A stretch of 64,000 nt of DNA from Rhizobium sp. 32-5/1 (GCF_029537235.1 NZ_CP120639.1:124001-188000), one strand, 5' to 3'; counted from the first letter of the stretch, positions 18,834-29,032 are shown. The notes: a model not told the origin generated them from the sequence alone. Numbers and translations are program-made.

Positions 18834-19330
18834 ATGCCGCAAAAAATGCAGCGCATTGGTGGTGGAATGGACAATGAATTGCAAGCAAGGCCCGCTCATG
18901 ATGTCGATATCGGCAATCGGGCGGATGAGGAAATGAAGGCGCTGGGCATTGATCGCGCCTTGATTAGCGCAGTGGTCGATACATTTTACGCGCGCGTGTT
19001 AAAGCATCCGGAGCTCGGTCCGGTTTTCGACGCACGTCTTTCGGGACGCTGGTCGGAGCACACACTGAAAATGAAAAGCTTCTGGTCAGCGGTTGCCTTC
19101 CGAGATGGCACATATGGGGGAAACCTGTTCAGGCCCATCTAGGGGTAGCCAACCTGACGCCAGAACTGTTCCCAAAATGGCTGGAACTGTTTGAAAAAAC
19201 GCTGGACGACGTTGTGACGAATGAAGAAGCCAAGGCATGGTTTGTGGCGGCGGCGCAGCGTATCGCGCGAAGCCTGACGCTGTCATTATTCTACAATCCG
19301 GCACTCGATGACCCTAACCGGCGGTCATAA
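18834..19330 (+). CDS. Group III truncated haemoglobin, frameshifted
   Basis: Truncated globins bind O2 or NO in the cytoplasm and often take part in NO detoxification. The first part (VVDTFYARVLKHPELGPVFD, WSEHTLKMKSFWSAV) and the second (KPVQAHLGVANLTPELFPKW, with the proximal-side His) are typical of group III. The frame changes at 19116-19120 (GGGGG); one added G gives YGGKPVQAHLG and a protein of about 165 residues. GGA precedes the ATG closely. It fits the NO-response theme of the island. Confidence 0.8.
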
Positions 19331-20196
19331 ATGGCAACGAGCTTCTCGGCCGATCGCCGAGCTATCACCATTTGCAATGCCGACACACTCCTGAAATCGA
19401 TGAGATCGAATAAATTGCCTCGCCTGACGAACGACAGGCTGATCTTTAAGTCGAGCTCCATAAGAGACAGGAATGCAAGCTTGAGCCAGAAGCCGTTCTC
19501 GTTCAGACCGCTTTGATCGATACTCCCACCCACCGGTGCCGCCTTTCGCCGGAACACGACCTCCAGCCAACATATTGTATCGTCCGTTGGCAAGACGGGA
19601 TGTCAGGCATACCAGTCAACCAAATTCTCCTTGATGGCCTGTGGTCCATAAGCATTGCTCGCTCCTATGCTTGAACGCCGTTCGATATGGAAAAACAAAC
19701 AAAAGGCACACGGCTGAGAGGACTATGCCGATCTCATGCCGTAAATTGCCGCCCAACGGTATCGAGAGCATCAGGCCGCTCGCAAAAACGAGGCTCCCGA
19801 TCGTTGCTGCCAAGTTGGAATAAGTGAAGGTCACCGCCGACAACGCCAGACTGGCGGCGAGCGTCGTCATGACGGGTGTATGCACAGCAAGGGCATTGTT
19901 TCGGTAAAGGATCAGAAATGGGTTCCAGCTGAGCGCAATGGCCGCCGTTAGACAGACTGGAATGTGAGGTAGCGCTAAGCGAACTCATCGGTCGGCCGAC
20001 CTGCTCGACATTGAGCTTCCCTTCGGTGGCGGCCTGATAAGAGACTTCGCCGAGATTGCTGTAGACAACCTCCTAAGCTCACCGCGGGGTTCTCCTTCAT
20101 AGCGGAATTTTGTGTTGAGGGGAGCGGCCGCGTTATGTAGCTATGATCAGTCGCGACGGAATGCGGTAGTTTTCAATTGTGTAGCAGGAGGCATCT
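19331..20196. other. Region of gene remnants, no intact gene
   Basis: Two open frames on the minus strand are visible: 19291-19593 (no recognised domain, overlaps the globin end) and 19616-19885, which encodes two to three hydrophobic helices (LALSAVTFTYSNLAATIGSL, GIVLSAVCLLFVFP). The hydrophobic frame stays open upstream to about 19989 without a good start, so it looks like the 3' part of a lost membrane-protein gene. The last 150 bases hold the promoter region of the next operon. Confidence 0.4.
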
Positions 20197-20646
20197 TTGC
20201 TGAAAAATCTGGTTTTCATCACGACAATGTTCTTTAGCAATTTTGCGCTGGCCGAAGAGCAGAGTGTCTTGCTGTCGGGCGGACAGATCAGTGTGCCGGT
20301 CGGCCTTACCGTACAGGTCAAAGCACTAAGCATTGGTAGCGATGCCACCAAAATACGCCTTCAGGCGAGCTTCGACAGCCACAAAACCAATTTTGTTAAC
20401 ATGAACGATCAGGAGAATGCTTACATATCCTGGGGAGACGGTGAGCAAGACCGGTTGCACATGCGCCAGATTGCAGACAACAAATGGATGAGGGTCGTTA
20501 ATGGCACGACGATGGAGGGGGACTTGATCTTTCCCGGTGTCATTCCTGCAGGCGTCACGAAGGTCGCGCTCGTTTTCAATGCGGGAAATTCAGGTGAAGA
20601 TACAAATGCGCCAGGGGTGACCATCCCGTTGGAACTGAAGAAATGA
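20197..20646 (+). CDS. Unknown secreted protein
   Basis: A 149-residue protein with a signal peptide (residues 1-19, cleavage after ALA) and a beta-rich mature part (SVLLSGGQISVPVGLTVQVK ... PGVTIPLELKK) without recognised family. The start is TTG, chosen because CAGGAGG lies five bases upstream. The stop overlaps the ATG of the OmpA-domain gene by four bases. Function unknown; the coupling suggests a partner of the next two proteins in the envelope. Confidence 0.7.
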   Translation: MLKNLVFITTMFFSNFALAEEQSVLLSGGQISVPVGLTVQVKALSIGSDATKIRLQASFDSHKTNFVNMNDQENAYISWGDGEQDRLHMRQIADNKWMRVVNGTTMEGDLIFPGVIPAGVTKVALVFNAGNSGEDTNAPGVTIPLELKK

Positions 20647-21278
20647 GGGCACCCGTCTTCCTTGCTCTCCTCATGGCCAGTCCGGCCGCCGCGTCGGACT
20701 ACGCGGTGGTGTTCAAAGACGGTTCGTTGCTCGATCAGCAATCGGTATTCCGGGAAATGACTTTTCCAGCGTCGACTTTCGTCGAGAAAATGCAGCCTAG
20801 CAGCGAGTCCTTTTCCACGGCGGGCTCTTCGTTCGGATTGAAAGATATGAGCGAGGAAACGCGGGTAAGGACGGAAACGGCCCTTTCCGAACTCGGCGCA
20901 AAACCGGAGGGTGGCCGCATCATCGTCGACCTGCCAAGCGATATTCTCTTCGATTTTGACAAGGCCGACATTCGACCGGACGCGCGTCCGGTTCTTACGA
21001 AACTGGCAAACGTTTTGGCGGCGATGAAGGAAAGGCGCGTTTCTATCATCGGTCATACAGATTCCAAAGGAAGCGACGACTATAACGACCGCCTGTCGAG
21101 CCGCCGGGCAATTTCCGTGAAAACCTGGCTTTCGGAGAGCGGCATAACGTCGGAAATGACGACGGAGGGGAAAGGCGAACGATTTCCGGTCGCCCCCAAT
21201 GAGACGGCTGGCGGTGTGGATGATCCAAAAGGCCGACAGTTGAACCGCCGCGTCCAGCTTATTATCGGAGACGAATGA
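20643..21278 (+). CDS. OmpA-C-terminal-domain (peptidoglycan-binding) protein
   Basis: A 211-residue protein: signal peptide (1-17, ending AAAS), a short variable region (18-95) and an OmpA C-terminal domain (about 98-209) with LFDFDKADIRPDARPVLTKL, IIGHTDSKGSDDYNDRLSSR and GKGERFPVAPNET, the peptidoglycan-binding motifs. There is no beta-barrel and no lipobox, so it is probably periplasmic and tethered to the cell wall. Middle gene of a three-gene operon. Confidence 0.88.
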   Translation: MRAPVFLALLMASPAAASDYAVVFKDGSLLDQQSVFREMTFPASTFVEKMQPSSESFSTAGSSFGLKDMSEETRVRTETALSELGAKPEGGRIIVDLPSDILFDFDKADIRPDARPVLTKLANVLAAMKERRVSIIGHTDSKGSDDYNDRLSSRRAISVKTWLSESGITSEMTTEGKGERFPVAPNETAGGVDDPKGRQLNRRVQLIIGDE

Positions 21279-21279
21279 C

Positions 21280-21510
21280 ATGGCACTGACGGCTTGCCCT
21301 GAATGCGAAGGCAAAGTGTCCGATAAGGCTTTTGCCTGTCCATCATGCGGTTACCGGCTGGCCCAGCAAAAAGGTGGGAGTGCCTGGCCTGGCGTGCTCG
21401 GCGGTGTTGCAGGGACCTATATCTCGGCGCAGACGCTTGTTGCGATCATCGTTGGAAGCATAATGTTCGTTGCGTTTGCCGCCATCATGATCGCCGCCAT
21501 CTTGAGTTAG
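21280..21510 (+). CDS. Zinc-ribbon single-pass membrane protein
   Basis: A 76-residue protein with an N-terminal zinc ribbon (CPECEGKVSDKAFACPSCGY, two CxxC pairs) and a C-terminal hydrophobic segment (LVAIIVGSIMFVAFAAIMIA). The ribbon would face the cytoplasm. It begins two bases after the OmpA-domain stop, so the three genes form one transcription unit. Function unknown. Confidence 0.75.
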   Translation: MALTACPECEGKVSDKAFACPSCGYRLAQQKGGSAWPGVLGGVAGTYISAQTLVAIIVGSIMFVAFAAIMIAAILS

Positions 21511-21922
21511 CGGGCAATCCGCAGACATGACGTTTTCGTCTTGGCGTTCGCTAACCAGCAGCGACACACCATTTCAGCGAGGTGCGGATATCCTCCAGCG
21601 AGCGTCTCGTAGTATCTTACCGAGTGGCCGGCCCCACTCCGCAAGGACGCGCACTTGTTTGAGATTTTGGCATGCAGTCCGACGCTGGGCGGTATTGAAT
21701 TAGAAACCGCGCATGGCAAATTCGCGGCCTTCGCCGAGACACATGATCTGCTGGTGTCGGAAACAAATGTGCTCGCGGGATCACGCCCGCGGCGCGACCG
21801 GGATCCGCAGGTGCGGTAGGCGTTTGACTCTGCGCTGTCGGTTCAAAACCGGCCCTAGTGCAGGTGCTAGAGGCGCTCGATCCGTGTGGCCTGCAGGTAA
21901 AATTGGTTAGGGCGGCATGAGC
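21511..21922. other. No gene recognised
   Basis: Short open frames occur but none has a recognisable domain. A stretch near 21650-21820 reads as an acidic frame ending in RPRRDRDPQVR and may be a worn gene fragment. Confidence 0.35.
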
Positions 21923-22756
21923 TCATTTCGGCTCCGAGAAATACCGCCCGGGCGTTACGCCGAAGGCCTTGCGAAAGCCGGCGACGAAGGCGCTGGGCCC
22001 TTCATAACCCAGCCTGTCTGAAATCTCCGCGATCGGGATGCCGAAGGACAGAAGCTCCACCGCCTTCATCAGCCGCGCCTGTCGCCGCCAGGCTCGATAG
22101 CTCAGCCCCGTCTCGGCAAGAAAATGTCGCTCGAACGATCGTTCCGAAAGCGCAGCGCGCTGGGCGACATCGGCAAGACTATCCGTCCGCGCGGGATCAG
22201 CGATCAGTTCGCCAATCGCCCGGCGCAGGCGTTCCGAGCTTGGCATCGGCAAATGCAGCGGCGCAACAGGTACTGTAGCCAGTTGGTCGATTATCACTTG
22301 CGCGAGCCGGCCGGCTGGCCCCTGGCCAGCTTCCTCTGGCGGATAATCCAGGAAAGCCAGGATAAGCTCGCGCAGTAGCGGCGACAGGCGGATGACCGAT
22401 GGCTGGCTGGGCAGATGCGCCACCGCCTCGGGCCGGAAAAACAGGTAGCGCAATGAGGACCGCTGAAGATACTGGACGGCGTGTAGCACATTGGATGGAA
22501 TCCATAATGCTCGCTCTGGCGGCACTATGAATGTGCCCCGATTTGTTTCAACCGTCACCGAGCCCGAGACGATATGGAAAAGCTGCGCGCGCCTGTGGCC
22601 GTGCAGATCGAATTCAACGCCCCGGTCCATCACGCCCGCAAAGCCGACAACGGCGGCTGGATAGTCCACCGCTTCGTCGAGACTGAGATCGGGGTGCGTG
22701 AGATTGGCCGGATGGATCATCCCTGATGGTCTAGCCGGCAGCGTGGAATGGCGCAA
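21923..22756 (-). CDS. AraC-family regulator with cupin sensor domain
   Basis: A 277-residue regulator (265 if the internal ATG at 22720 is used). The N-terminal cupin includes FDLHGHRRAQLFHIVSGSVT and PPERALWIPSNVLHAV. The C-terminal AraC double HTH includes ADVAQRAALSERSFERHF and AEISDRLGYEGPSAFVAGFR. This matches the subgroup that controls nearby transporters or efflux genes, but no obvious target lies beside it. Confidence 0.88.
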   Translation of the reverse strand: MRHSTLPARPSGMIHPANLTHPDLSLDEAVDYPAAVVGFAGVMDRGVEFDLHGHRRAQLFHIVSGSVTVETNRGTFIVPPERALWIPSNVLHAVQYLQRSSLRYLFFRPEAVAHLPSQPSVIRLSPLLRELILAFLDYPPEEAGQGPAGRLAQVIIDQLATVPVAPLHLPMPSSERLRRAIGELIADPARTDSLADVAQRAALSERSFERHFLAETGLSYRAWRRQARLMKAVELLSFGIPIAEISDRLGYEGPSAFVAGFRKAFGVTPGRYFSEPK

Positions 22757-22844
22757 GCACAGTGGCGACTCGAAAACATAGATCGGCGGAATGACGCTAA
22801 CACGATCAAGGTCGATGGGAATAAGTTTCTTTCATGGAGCCGCA

Positions 22845-23150
22845 ATGGCGGATGCAAGAACCTTGGGAGTAGCGGATATGTGCGAGATTACAGCGAGCAG
22901 CGATCATCAGCCGGCTGCGAATGCAAAGCGTTCTGTGGATCCAGTTTCGGCACGGAAGGTGCTGCAAGGCTTTATCGCTCATATTAGCCAGGAAGTCTGG
23001 ATCCGGCGCGAAATCGCAAGGGCCCGCGCACTAGATGATCAGGTTCTCGCCGACATCGGTCTCGAACGTCGCGATATCAAACAGGCCGTTCGAGACGGGC
23101 GGTTCCGCGAGGCCAGCCACAACAATTCGAGGCGATCGAGTTCTCTGCAG
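22845..23150 (+). CDS. DUF1127 protein, 3' end replaced by IS remnant
   Basis: The DUF1127 core is REIARARALDDQVLADIGLERR, a short Arg-rich domain common in rhizobia where small members affect stress and phosphate responses. This one has an N-terminal extension of about 50 residues. The open frame continues into sequence that matches an IS110-type remnant on the other strand, so the true C-terminus is probably lost and the end given is approximate. Confidence 0.55.
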
Positions 23151-23159
23151 ATTTCCCCA

Positions 23160-23860
23160 CTAAAGTTCTTTGAGGGTGGCCGACCATCACCAGTCCGAAG
23201 TTCTTCCAGACGTTGACGGCGATGAAGAGCAGTCCTTTGATGCGATTGACGTGGAAGACGCGCTCGGCGATCAGAGTTTTCCGCTCCCGGCCGATCCGTC
23301 GGTTGTCGTCTTCCTCGCGTGAGAGAAGTTTGACGATTGAGCACGCAGGTGGCTCGCCACGTTTCATGCCACCAAAGCGCGGATCAGCGTTTCGCCGTCG
23401 ATACGGTCGGTCTTCGCCCGGCGATGTCGACGCGGCATGGCATTTGATGCGGCTTCTACAATGTGCTCTCGATCCAAGCTTCCTTGCTGAGCACTCGTCC
23501 CAGCCCGAAGCCGTCCGGCCCGGCCTCCTGGATCACTACCAGTGGGTAAAGCATGTTCTTTCGCCGAGTGGCTTTCTGACGAAGCGCTGCAAAGAACGAG
23601 AACAAGCCGGCAATATCCCCTCTAGTAACGGAGTGGCGGGACATCTTCTCGCCGCCAGGTGACAGGCACTTGAGCGCTTCGCGGCGGAGCGCGAGGGTTT
23701 CCGTATCTTGGCGGAACCGTTCCTGATTATCAGGCAAACGATCGCTGTGGGCTGAGCGGTGGTTCGGTTCCTGCAGTGCGAAGGCATCGGGCCATGTAAC
23801 GTATTGAAAAATGACCGCGCGTGCGCCCAATGTATATCCCATTGACATATCCCGGAGGAA
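23160..23860 (-). mobile_element. IS110-family transposase remnant
   Basis: Reading leftward, broken frames give pieces of an IS110-type (DEDD) transposase: VVIQEAGPDGFGLGRVL, RRHRRAKTDRIDGETLIRAL and RRIGRERKTLIAERVFHVNR. Frames change several times, stop codons intervene and both ends are missing. It is distinct from the intact IS110-family element near 60 kb. Confidence 0.75.
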
Positions 23861-23880
23861 GCGCTATGTACATCATATAG
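23842..23880 (+). promoter_or_regulatory. vapBC promoter and overlapping operator-like repeat
   Basis: TTGACA (23842-23847) and TATGTA (23865-23870) are separated by 17 bases, a good sigma-70 promoter. The -10 box sits inside an imperfect inverted repeat CTATGTACATCATATAG (23864-23880), the position expected for VapB autorepression. The vapB GTG follows 28 bases after the repeat. Confidence 0.6.
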
Positions 23881-23908
23881 TCTGTGATGCAATCTGGAGA
23901 GACGTAGG

Positions 23909-24139
23909 GTGGAACAGGGTGCAGTATTCCAGAGCAATCGAAGCCAAGCCATCCGTCTTCCCAAGGCAGTCGCTTTGCCTGATGACGTAAAGCGCGTCGA
24001 TATTGTAGTCGTTGGACGCACTCGCATTATCGCGCCTGCAGGCGAGGTCTGGGACAGCTGGTTCGAAGGAGCGGCCGCCACATCCGACTTCATGAGTGAG
24101 CGTGATCAGACCGCCTCCCAGGAGCGCGAGGCATTTTAA
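23909..24139 (+). CDS. vapB: VapB-type antitoxin (AbrB fold)
   Basis: A 76-residue protein beginning GAVFQSNRSQAIRLPKAVAL, the SpoVT/AbrB swapped-hairpin motif of VapB antitoxins; the C-terminal part (WDSWFEGA) binds the toxin. The start is GTG. The stop shares one base with the vapC ATG (TAATG). Confidence 0.92.
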   Translation: MEQGAVFQSNRSQAIRLPKAVALPDDVKRVDIVVVGRTRIIAPAGEVWDSWFEGAAATSDFMSERDQTASQEREAF

Positions 24140-24540
24140 TGCTGAAGTACATGCTGGACACCAACATTTGTATTTTCACAATCAAAAATCGACCACAGCA
24201 GCTGCGCGAGGCGTTCAATCGTTTCCGTGATCAATTGTGCATCAGCTCGGTCAGTTTGATGGAACTGATTTACGGAGCTGAAAAGTCAGCCAGTCCTGAA
24301 AAGAACCTTCCCGTTGTGGAGGGCTTTGCGGCGCGCCTTGAAGTGTTACCGTACGATGAACCGGCAGCAAGCCATACCGGTCAATTGCGGGCCGAACTGG
24401 CGCGCAGTGGAACTCCAATCGGTCCATATGATCAATTGATTGCAGGACATGCTCGCTCGCGTGGGCTGATTATGGTTACGAACAATCGAAGGGAATTCGA
24501 TCGCGTTCCCGGCTTACGGGTGGAAGATTGGACGGGTTAG
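24139..24540 (+). CDS. vapC: VapC-type PIN-domain toxin RNase
   Basis: A 133-residue PIN-domain ribonuclease. The acidic metal-binding residues are visible in MLDTNICIF (D), SLMELIYGAEKS (E), PIGPYDQLIAGHA (D) and VTNNRREFDRVPGL (D near the end). The protein is full length, so the module may be active and could stabilise this accessory region. Confidence 0.93.
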   Translation: MLKYMLDTNICIFTIKNRPQQLREAFNRFRDQLCISSVSLMELIYGAEKSASPEKNLPVVEGFAARLEVLPYDEPAASHTGQLRAELARSGTPIGPYDQLIAGHARSRGLIMVTNNRREFDRVPGLRVEDWTG

Positions 24541-24599
24541 TCTCAAACGTTTGCTCACCGTAGCCATCGACAACCCAGGATGATGTCTCTCCGCAGAAA

Positions 24600-24996
24600 C
24601 CTACTGCCGGGTCAAAGGTTCGTATTGGTTCAAGGCGTAGGATGGATAGGTGCCGCTTACCCATCGCTCCCGTTTTTCGACCGGCGATGGCATCGCGGTC
24701 GGGAAACGAGGTTGTCGTCGATGCTCGCTGTTATGGTCGCCGCCATGGAGCTCGGGCCTGAAGGAGCATGATCGTCTGGCGCTGGCGCGTAAGATGACGG
24801 AGCGGCGGCTGGTCGGGAGGCTGACGTCGACAAAGCTGCCGGGGCCGATCGATTTGGTTGTCTCACGGCCGCTGGTGTCGGCCGGTATGATCGCGAGAGA
24901 ACTTGCCGTCACGCTGCGGGCGGCGCTGCGGATTGTCGAGGTGTTGGGGTTGCCGGAATGGCGGGGAGGGACTTCCCGGTGTGGGGCGTGATCTAG
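24600..24996 (+). pseudogene. DUF1612 (RHE_PE00001-like) gene remnant
   Basis: The C-terminal third of a rhizobial DUF1612/helix-turn-helix protein: RETRLSSMLAVMVAAMELG, LKEHDRLALARKMTERRLVG, VSRPLVSAGMIARELAV and finally MAGRDFPVWGVI. At least two frame changes join these pieces and the N-terminal two thirds are absent. The stop TAG is part of the CTAG duplicated by the IS701-type insertion. Confidence 0.65.
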
Positions 24997-25154
24997 CACT
25001 ACTTTGGCAGATACGGGCAAGGCTGGTTTGAGATGATTTGCGCTCTCTTTGCGGATTTCGCTAAATCGGGACAGCGGTTTCAGCAAGTCGCGGACAAGCG
25101 TTTCGCTAAGTCGCGGACAACGGATGCGATCGAATCCCTGTTGCCTTGTTGCTG

Positions 25155-25946
25155 TTATGCGTGATTGATTTCGGTTATTTCGTCGCCGGTCAAGAGCGTC
25201 GGCGTTTTTCGTTTGCGCATGCTGTCGCCTTCGAGAGTGATGCGGTGTGCGTTGTGAACAATGCGATCCAAAATCGCATCGGCCAAAGTGGCTTCTCCAA
25301 TCATTTCGTGCCAGGCGGCCACCGGAAGCTGAGCTGTGATCAGGGTCGATTTCCTTCGATATCGCTCCTCGAAGATCTCGAGCAAATCGAGGCGCTGTCG
25401 GTCATTCAGGGTATGGGTTCCCCAGTCATCCAACACCAGCAACTGAACACGTGCCAGCTTGTCGATGAGGCGCGGAAAGCGTCCATCGAGCCTGGCAAGT
25501 GCAAGATCCTCGAAGAGCCGCGGCATACGAACGTAGAGGACAGAGTAGTCGAGGCGGGCCGCCTGTCTCGCAAAGGCGCAGGCAATCCAAGTCTTTCCAG
25601 TGCCCGTTTGGCCTGTCAGGATCAGGTTCTCGTTTGCCTTCAGCCATGCACCCTGCGCCAAGGACAAGACATTGCGACGATCAAGGCCGCGGTGAGATCC
25701 AAAATCGATGTCTTCGATCGAGGCATTGGCAAATCCAAGCTTTGCCGTGGCGAGCCGGTTGGTCAGCCGTCGGTCGGTTCGGAGTGCGATCTCGCGGTCG
25801 AGCATGAGGCCAAGCCGTTCGTCGAAGCTAAGATCATTTCCATGAACTTGCTCAATAAGTTCGCGATAGGCGGTTGCCATTCCGGCAAGACCAAGCGCAC
25901 TCATCTGGTCCAGTGTTGGATGTGTCAACATTTGATGTCCTTTCAT
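25155..25946 (-). CDS. istB: IstB, IS21 helper ATPase
   Basis: The 263-residue AAA+ ATPase assists IstA in strand transfer. Walker A is [15 protein letters not shown], Walker B is [11 protein letters not shown] overlaps the istA stop by four bases. Full length. Confidence 0.95.
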   Translation of the reverse strand: MKGHQMLTHPTLDQMSALGLAGMATAYRELIEQVHGNDLSFDERLGLMLDREIALRTDRRLTNRLATAKLGFANASIEDIDFGSHRGLDRRNVLSLAQGAWLKANENLILTGQTGTGKTWIACAFARQAARLDYSVLYVRMPRLFEDLALARLDGRFPRLIDKLARVQLLVLDDWGTHTLNDRQRLDLLEIFEERYRRKSTLITAQLPVAAWHEMIGEATLADAILDRIVHNAHRITLEGDSMRKRKTPTLLTGDEITEINHA

Positions 25947-27494
25947 TCGTAGTAGGTTTTGCCGCGGATATTGCCGTGCGGCGGTGCCGGCTTTACGGTC
26001 TCGCTTGCGGCAGGAGCCTGATCGAGACCAGATCTGAGAATGTTGGCGACGGACGAATAGGTCAGTGCATTGATGATCAACGCACGCTCACAGGCCAGCT
26101 CTAGCCGATCGGTTTCGTAACGACGCGCCAGGAAGAGAATGCCCTGAGCGGATCTGTAGCCTTGCTCCGGATGCGGCCGATCGCTAAGCAGACGCTCGAT
26201 AAATATCGCCGTATTGGCCCCAACCTTCGCCGCTTCCTTGCGCAACGTGTGAGGCGTCATGTTTGCATAGCGCTGGTGAGCTTTCGGCATATGCTCATTG
26301 ACCGTGATGTGGCCGGAACGCTGGGAGCTTCGGATGTGGCTGGCGACCCGCTTGTGGTCAAAGAAGATCTCGACCGCTCGATATGTCAGCCTGATATCGA
26401 CCTTCCTGCCGATCAGACCGTGCGGAACGGAATAGAACGTCTTGTCGACGTCGACATGGTAATCGGGATGAACCTTGGTGACCTTCCATTCCGCGTATTC
26501 AAACGGCGTTGGCGGCAGTGGTTTGAGCTGGGAGCGCTCGACCTCATCGAACAGGGCTCGCCGGGATTTGCCATACCGGCGCATCGTTCGGCTGTTAAGG
26601 TCCTCGATCAGAGCGCTGATGCGGATATTGAGATCGACAAGGCTGAAGAAGCGGTCGTTTCGAAGTCTGGCCAAAACCCACCTCTCGACGATTAAAACTG
26701 ATCCCTCCGCGGATGGTTTATCCCGAGGACGCCTCGGGCGTGCTGGCAGTACGGTCGTATCGTAGTGTTCGGCGAAGGCAGCAAATGTCGCGTTCAACGT
26801 CGGTTCGAACCAGAGAGCCTTGGCGACCGCGGATTTGAGGTTGTCGCAGATCGTCGTCTTCGTCACCCCGCCGAAGTAACTAAAGGCTCGCTGGTTTGCC
26901 TCGATCCAATCCGGCAGCTTCTGACTGAAGCTGGCATAAGAGAACGTCAATTGTGATGCGCTCAGGACGGCCACGTAGATCTGCGCTGCCCGGATCTCGC
27001 CGGAAGAGGGATCGATGATCGGGACAGTATGGCCGGCATAGTCGCATTCCATCGAGACACCAGCCACGTGACGACTTCGATAGGTGGGTTTGGCGCGGCT
27101 CTCATAATCGGCAAAGCGGCAGCAGAACCAGGTGTAGCCGTATCCATCCGGATGGGCCTCCCGGTATTCCTGCCATAGCAGGTTGAGCGTCACGCCTTTG
27201 CGTTTCAGCTCGCTGGCCACCTTCTGCCAATTCGGCTCATCGCTGTCCCGAGGAGGACGCCCCATCCGGCGGAAGAGGCGTTGCTCCAAGAGCTCGCCAT
27301 CATCCGGCCGGGTGGAAGCGGCCATGCTGCAAGCCGGCCTCCCGCGCCCGCAGCAGATACGTCGAGACCGACGTCTTGCTCATCTTCAGCCGCTCAGAAA
27401 CGGCGCGTATCGACAATTCCTGGTCGAACGTCAGCCGCAGTATCGATCGAATGTCTTTCACGCCAGTATGTCTCGCTTGCTTCCGTCTAGGCAT
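25943..27494 (-). CDS. istA: IstA, IS21 transposase, frameshifted near N-terminus
   Basis: The N-terminal HTH ([20 protein letters not shown]) begins at ATG 27494; the DDE core follows in another frame ([16 protein letters not shown] with the first [12 protein letters not shown] with the second, [15 protein letters not shown] region with the E). The shift is near 27320 around REAGLQHG. Restored length is about 516 residues, normal for IstA. Confidence 0.88.
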
Positions 27495-27686
27495 TAGGTC
27501 CTCGCTTAAAACAAGAGAACAAATTGCCAGATCGGCGCTCACAAGATTCGATCGAAATCCGCTGTCGCTTCTGTCCGCGACTTACTGAATTTGCTGTCCC
27601 GAACTTTCTGAATTCGGTGTCCGCAACTTACTGAAATCCCTGTCCGGGACTTGTGAAACCCGCACTCTCTTCATTGGGAGCGCGAT

Positions 27687-29030
27687 ATGGCCGATTTGGA
27701 TACGGAGCTTTCAGCATTTTTGCAGCCATTTTTGGACAAGCTGGGACACAAGAAACGACGACAGATGTGTCCGCTTTACCTATCCGGGCTCATTGGCCCT
27801 GGTGACCGCAAGAGCATTGAGCCGATGGCGGAACGGTTTGCTCCAGGCCAGTATGATCGCCTCCACCATTTCATTTCCGATGGCGTTTGGGATGCTGCGC
27901 CTCTTGAGACTGAACTCGCGCGACAGGCGGACAGGATCGTTGGTGCATCCGATGCGTTTCTGGTGATCGATGACACCGGTCTGGCTAAGAAGGGCGATCA
28001 CTCGGTCGGGGTCGCGCCGCAATATGCTTCGATGCTAGCAAGAGAGCAAATTGCCAGACGTTGGTGTCGGTGACGCTTGCGCGAGATGAGGTTCCAGTTC
28101 CGGTTGGCTTGCGTCTGTTTTTGCCCGAGAGCTGGACCAGCGATACGGAACGGCTGATCAAGGCGGGGGTTCCGGACGGCATGCGAACGTCTCGTACGAA
28201 GCCGGAGATTGCTCTTGCCGAGATCGATCGGTTGACCGCGTCGGTGTCCGGTTTGGCACAGTGTTGGCAGACGCAGGCTACGGCCTATCAGCCGCTTTCC
28301 GACAGGCGCTGAGTAGACGTGACCTCACCTGGGCGGTCGGAATCCCCAAGCATCAGAAGGTCTATCCCTATGATGTCGGGTTGATCTTTCCCATCTCCGG
28401 GCATGGCCGCCCTCGTAAGCATCCGATCCCCGACACCCTGTCGGTCGCCGCAGAGACGATGCTGACACCTTCACGCTGGAAGAAGGTCAGTTGGCGTCGT
28501 GGCACAAAGGGCCGCCTGACGGCACGTTTTGCAGCATTACGCATCCGGATCGCCGACGGCACGCCGCAACGGATTCTCGACAAGGGACAGCAGCACATGC
28601 CGGGTGAGGAAGCCTGGCTGGTTGGCGAGTGGCGATCAAACGACGAGCGCAAATACTACCTGTCCAACTTGCCACCCGATGCGACATTGAAAGTCCTGGC
28701 GGCGGCCATCAAGGCGAGATGGGTTTGCGAGCAGGCGCATCAGCAGATGAAAGAGGAACTCGGCCTCGACCACTTCGAAGGCCGATCATGGCAAGGACTG
28801 CACCGACACGCCCTCATGACGATGATCGCCTATGCCTCCTCCAGCACCACAGATTGCAGACTGCAAAGCGGGGAAAAAAGACGCGACGAGTTCGTCATGG
28901 GCCACCTGAACCGACCTTGCCAGCCGTGCGGAGAGCAGTCATCAACGCACTTGCTCTACCGACAGCACAAATCCGATGTCCGCACTGTCGACAGCACTTT
29001 ACAAGCAAAAATTCAATTCTGCCAAAGTAG
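27687..29030 (+). pseudogene. IS701-family transposase, several frameshifts
   Basis: Pieces in order: MADLDTELSAFLQPFLDKLG ... AFLVIDDTGLAKKGDHSVGV, then TLVSVTLARDEVPVPVGLRL, then LADAGYGLSAAFRQAL ... LDHFEGRSWQGLHRHALM, then a tail ending CRQHFTSKNSILPK. Frame changes lie near 28036 (GG to G; one G restores MLGKRANCQTL), 28250 and 28830. IDDTG and LADAGYG carry catalytic aspartates and LDHFEGRSW the glutamate. It lies 16 bases after the IS21 duplication. Confidence 0.8.
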
Positions 29031-29032
29031 TG

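Larger units (their letters stand above)
25050..27664. mobile_element. IS21-family element inserted in the IS701 element
   Basis: The element carries istB and istA on the minus strand. Left end TGCGGATTTCGCTAAATCGG matches the inverted right end (TGCGGGTTTCACAAGTCCCG). Multiple copies of an AAGTCGCGGACA-like repeat lie inside both ends, a hallmark of IS21. A 7-base target duplication CTCTCTT is present at 25043-25049 and 27665-27671. Length 2615 bases. Confidence 0.9.
24997..29032. mobile_element. IS701-family element, interrupted by IS21
   Basis: The terminal inverted repeats are exact over at least 15 bases: CACTACTTTGGCAGA at 24997 and its complement ending at 29032. Both are flanked by CTAG (24993-24996 and 29033-29036), the YTAR target duplication known for IS701. 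Removing the 2615-base IS21 insert and one copy of its duplication leaves 1414 bases, a normal IS701 size. Confidence 0.85.

Noticed and set aside
19291-19593. 100-codon minus-strand frame after the globin gene
   Set aside because: Overlaps the globin C-terminus, has no domain and no convincing ribosome binding site.
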